A stretch of DNA of 64,000 nucleotides, from the NCBI GenBank assembly GCA_002077065.1, contig NAJO01000012.1, positions 1,029,662 through 1,093,661 of the forward strand, written 5' to 3'. This DNA comes from Cryoendolithus antarcticus (Eukaryota > Ascomycota > Dothideomycetes > Cladosporiales > Cladosporiaceae). The notes beneath the pieces were generated by a model. That model saw nothing but the letters and a program-made list of their open reading frames with translations. It was not told where the DNA came from and made no database searches. Positions within the stretch are counted from its first letter, which is position 1. Each line of letters opens with the position of its first letter. Both the position numbers and the translations under genes were made by a program. Positions 62,795 to 64,000 of the stretch are shown here, one piece after another.

Positions 62795-63983
62795 TTACAG
62801 CTTCGCCCTCGGCCCCACATCACCATCATCCTCCTCCCGCTCCAAGCTCACGAACCGTCTGAAGTACTCTAAAGACCCCGGGTTCGCCACGGTACTGCTC
62901 AGCTTCACCTCCCCGCCACTGATCACTTTCTTGACAGCAATCTCGACTTTCTTGCCATTGATCGTCACCGGTATCTCGGGTACGCTGATGACGAACTTTG
63001 GCACGTGCCGCGGGCTGAGGGCTTGACGTATAGTCTGCTTGATCTGCGCTCGTAAAGCAGGAGTGAGCGTGTGTCGGGGTCTGGGCATGACGAAGAGGAA
63101 GACCGCTTCATCTGCCTCGTTGGGCCGACGTCGCGAGACACAAAGCGTATTGCTGAGGTGGGAAGTGAATGGCGCCGTTTCTATGAGTGCGTAGATCTCA
63201 GATGACCCAAAGCGGATGCCAGAGGGATTTAGCACGCCGTCGCTGCGCCCGTGCATTGCAAAGCCTCCCGTCTCCCGATTCCGACTGAGCCAGTCGTGCT
63301 GTGCCCAGACGTCTATATCAGCAAATCGCTCGAAGTAGCTCGCCTTATAGATACTCCCTTCCTTGTCGCCCCAGAAGAAGCAGGGCATACTTGGGAAGGG
63401 CTTCCGAATGATCATCTCGCCTGCCTCGCCAGTATTGGCTATGGAGAGGCCAGAGTCAGGGTCCACGATATCGACGTCCATGCCTAGAGCGCGGATCTGC
63501 ATTTCCCCAGCGCGGATTGGGGCCGTGGGGTCAGCAGCTATGAGAGACGTGGCTGTGTCTGTGCCGCCGGCTGTGTTGCAGATTTGAACGTTCGGAGGGA
63601 AGGCACGGTGGTAGAACCACCTATACTGCTCCGCCGACATGGAAGCACCAGTCGTATACACCATCCTCAGACTGCTCAAATCGAATTCTTGTTTCGGCAG
63701 ACAGCCAGACATCTCTAGCTCGAGTAAGTATCGAGGACTCGTGCCGAAGTATGTGACATAAAAACTTTCGGCCATTCGTAGGAGTTGTTTGACGTCTGGA
63801 TACATGGGGCTGCCGTTGTAGCAGATCGTTGTGCAGCCGAGAGAGAAGTGGCCGCACATTACGTAGAAGACTACCCAGGAGGTGGAGGAGTATTGCAGGA
63901 CTACGTCTTTGGGCGTGAGGCCGTTGTGGAGACGAGAGATCTTCTTGAGTTGGATTATAAGGCCGTGGCGGTGGACTATACAT
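62795..63983 (-). CDS. Acetoacetyl-CoA synthetase, C-terminal part (partial), AKL tail
   Basis: The gene runs off the right edge of the window. The exon seen starts at an acceptor (CATTGTAG) at 63984 and ends at TAA (62795), giving the last ~396 residues. The enzyme joins acetoacetate and CoA at the cost of ATP. ANL-superfamily motifs visible: LHNGLTPKDVVLQYSSTSWV and VMCGHFSLGCTTICYNGSP, the AACS-specific region. Next come MVYTTGASMSAEQYRWF, QICNTAGGTDTATSLIAADP, WAQHDWLSRN, and GRSDGVLNPSGIRFGSSEIY, the A8-like hinge loop. Near the end ISVPEIPVTINGKKVEIAVK carries the catalytic Lys context. The protein ends in PRAKL, where AKL is a standard peroxisomal PTS1. It converges on the BCAS3-like gene with 291 bp between. 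Confidence 0.92.
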
Positions 63984-64000
63984 CTACAATGGTCGTCAGC

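Overview
The window is nuclear DNA of a filamentous ascomycete, most likely Pezizomycotina and plausibly Dothideomycetes. The basis is short (about 45-80 nt) GT-AG introns with CTGAC/CTAAC-like branch sites, compact intergenic spaces, and typical fungal families: a separase of about 2000 residues, a NUC-1/Pho4-type bHLH factor, DUF5321-like and MMT-type CDF proteins, a HOL-like DHA1 transporter and a NAA38-type LSM protein. I see no rRNA, tRNA, CRISPR array or intact mobile element. All gene models are reconstructed by eye from reading frames, splice signals and family motifs; intron positions are inferred.

Layout. 0-6 kb: the 3' end of an unidentified acidic protein (+), a crotonase-fold enoyl-CoA isomerase-like protein with a peroxisomal-type tail (-), a three-exon MFS transporter (-), a small two-exon Trp-rich protein (-), and a DODA/LigB-type dioxygenase (+). 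6-13 kb: kinetochore NNF1 (-), a Myb/SANT protein (+), a mitochondrial CDF metal transporter (+), and an ALDH-like protein lacking both catalytic residues (-). 13.7-18.5 kb: one 1601-residue Ser-rich protein with a C-terminal methyltransferase-like domain (-), followed by a 2.5 kb gene-free stretch. 21-25 kb: an ABHD12-like hydrolase (-), a four-exon mitochondrial SDR (+), and a small mitochondrial membrane protein (-). 25-35 kb: a nine-exon MUP1-like amino-acid permease with a frame break, a zinc ADH (-), a candidate 81-residue gene (+), a tautomerase (+) and a Baeyer-Villiger-type monooxygenase (-). 35-46 kb: an SR-like RRM protein (-), a DUF5321-like mitochondrial protein (-), separase (+), NAA38 (-) and nudC (+). 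46-64 kb: a secreted carboxylesterase (-), a PHO-regulon bHLH factor (-), eIF3a (-), a G-protein gamma subunit in three tiny exons (+), a BCAS3-like WD40 protein (+), and the 3' part of an acetoacetyl-CoA synthetase ending in AKL (-).

How the genes relate. Most are unlinked housekeeping functions: chromosome segregation (NNF1, separase), translation (eIF3a), RNA processing, signalling (G gamma), phosphate control (NUC-1-like), mitochondrial membrane proteins. Two loose groupings could be metabolic: ADH / tautomerase / Baeyer-Villiger monooxygenase at 28.4-34.4 kb, which would fit alcohol to ketone to ester or lactone catabolism, and isomerase / MFS / ring-cleavage dioxygenase at 0.5-6 kb. The linkage in both is inference from proximity only. 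The observations most worth checking are the catalytically empty ALDH-like protein with a C-terminal membrane segment, the crotonase protein with Pro in both catalytic Glu positions, the frame-broken intron of the permease, the AKL tail on acetoacetyl-CoA synthetase, and four introns that are in frame and stop-free and so could be retained as protein isoforms.
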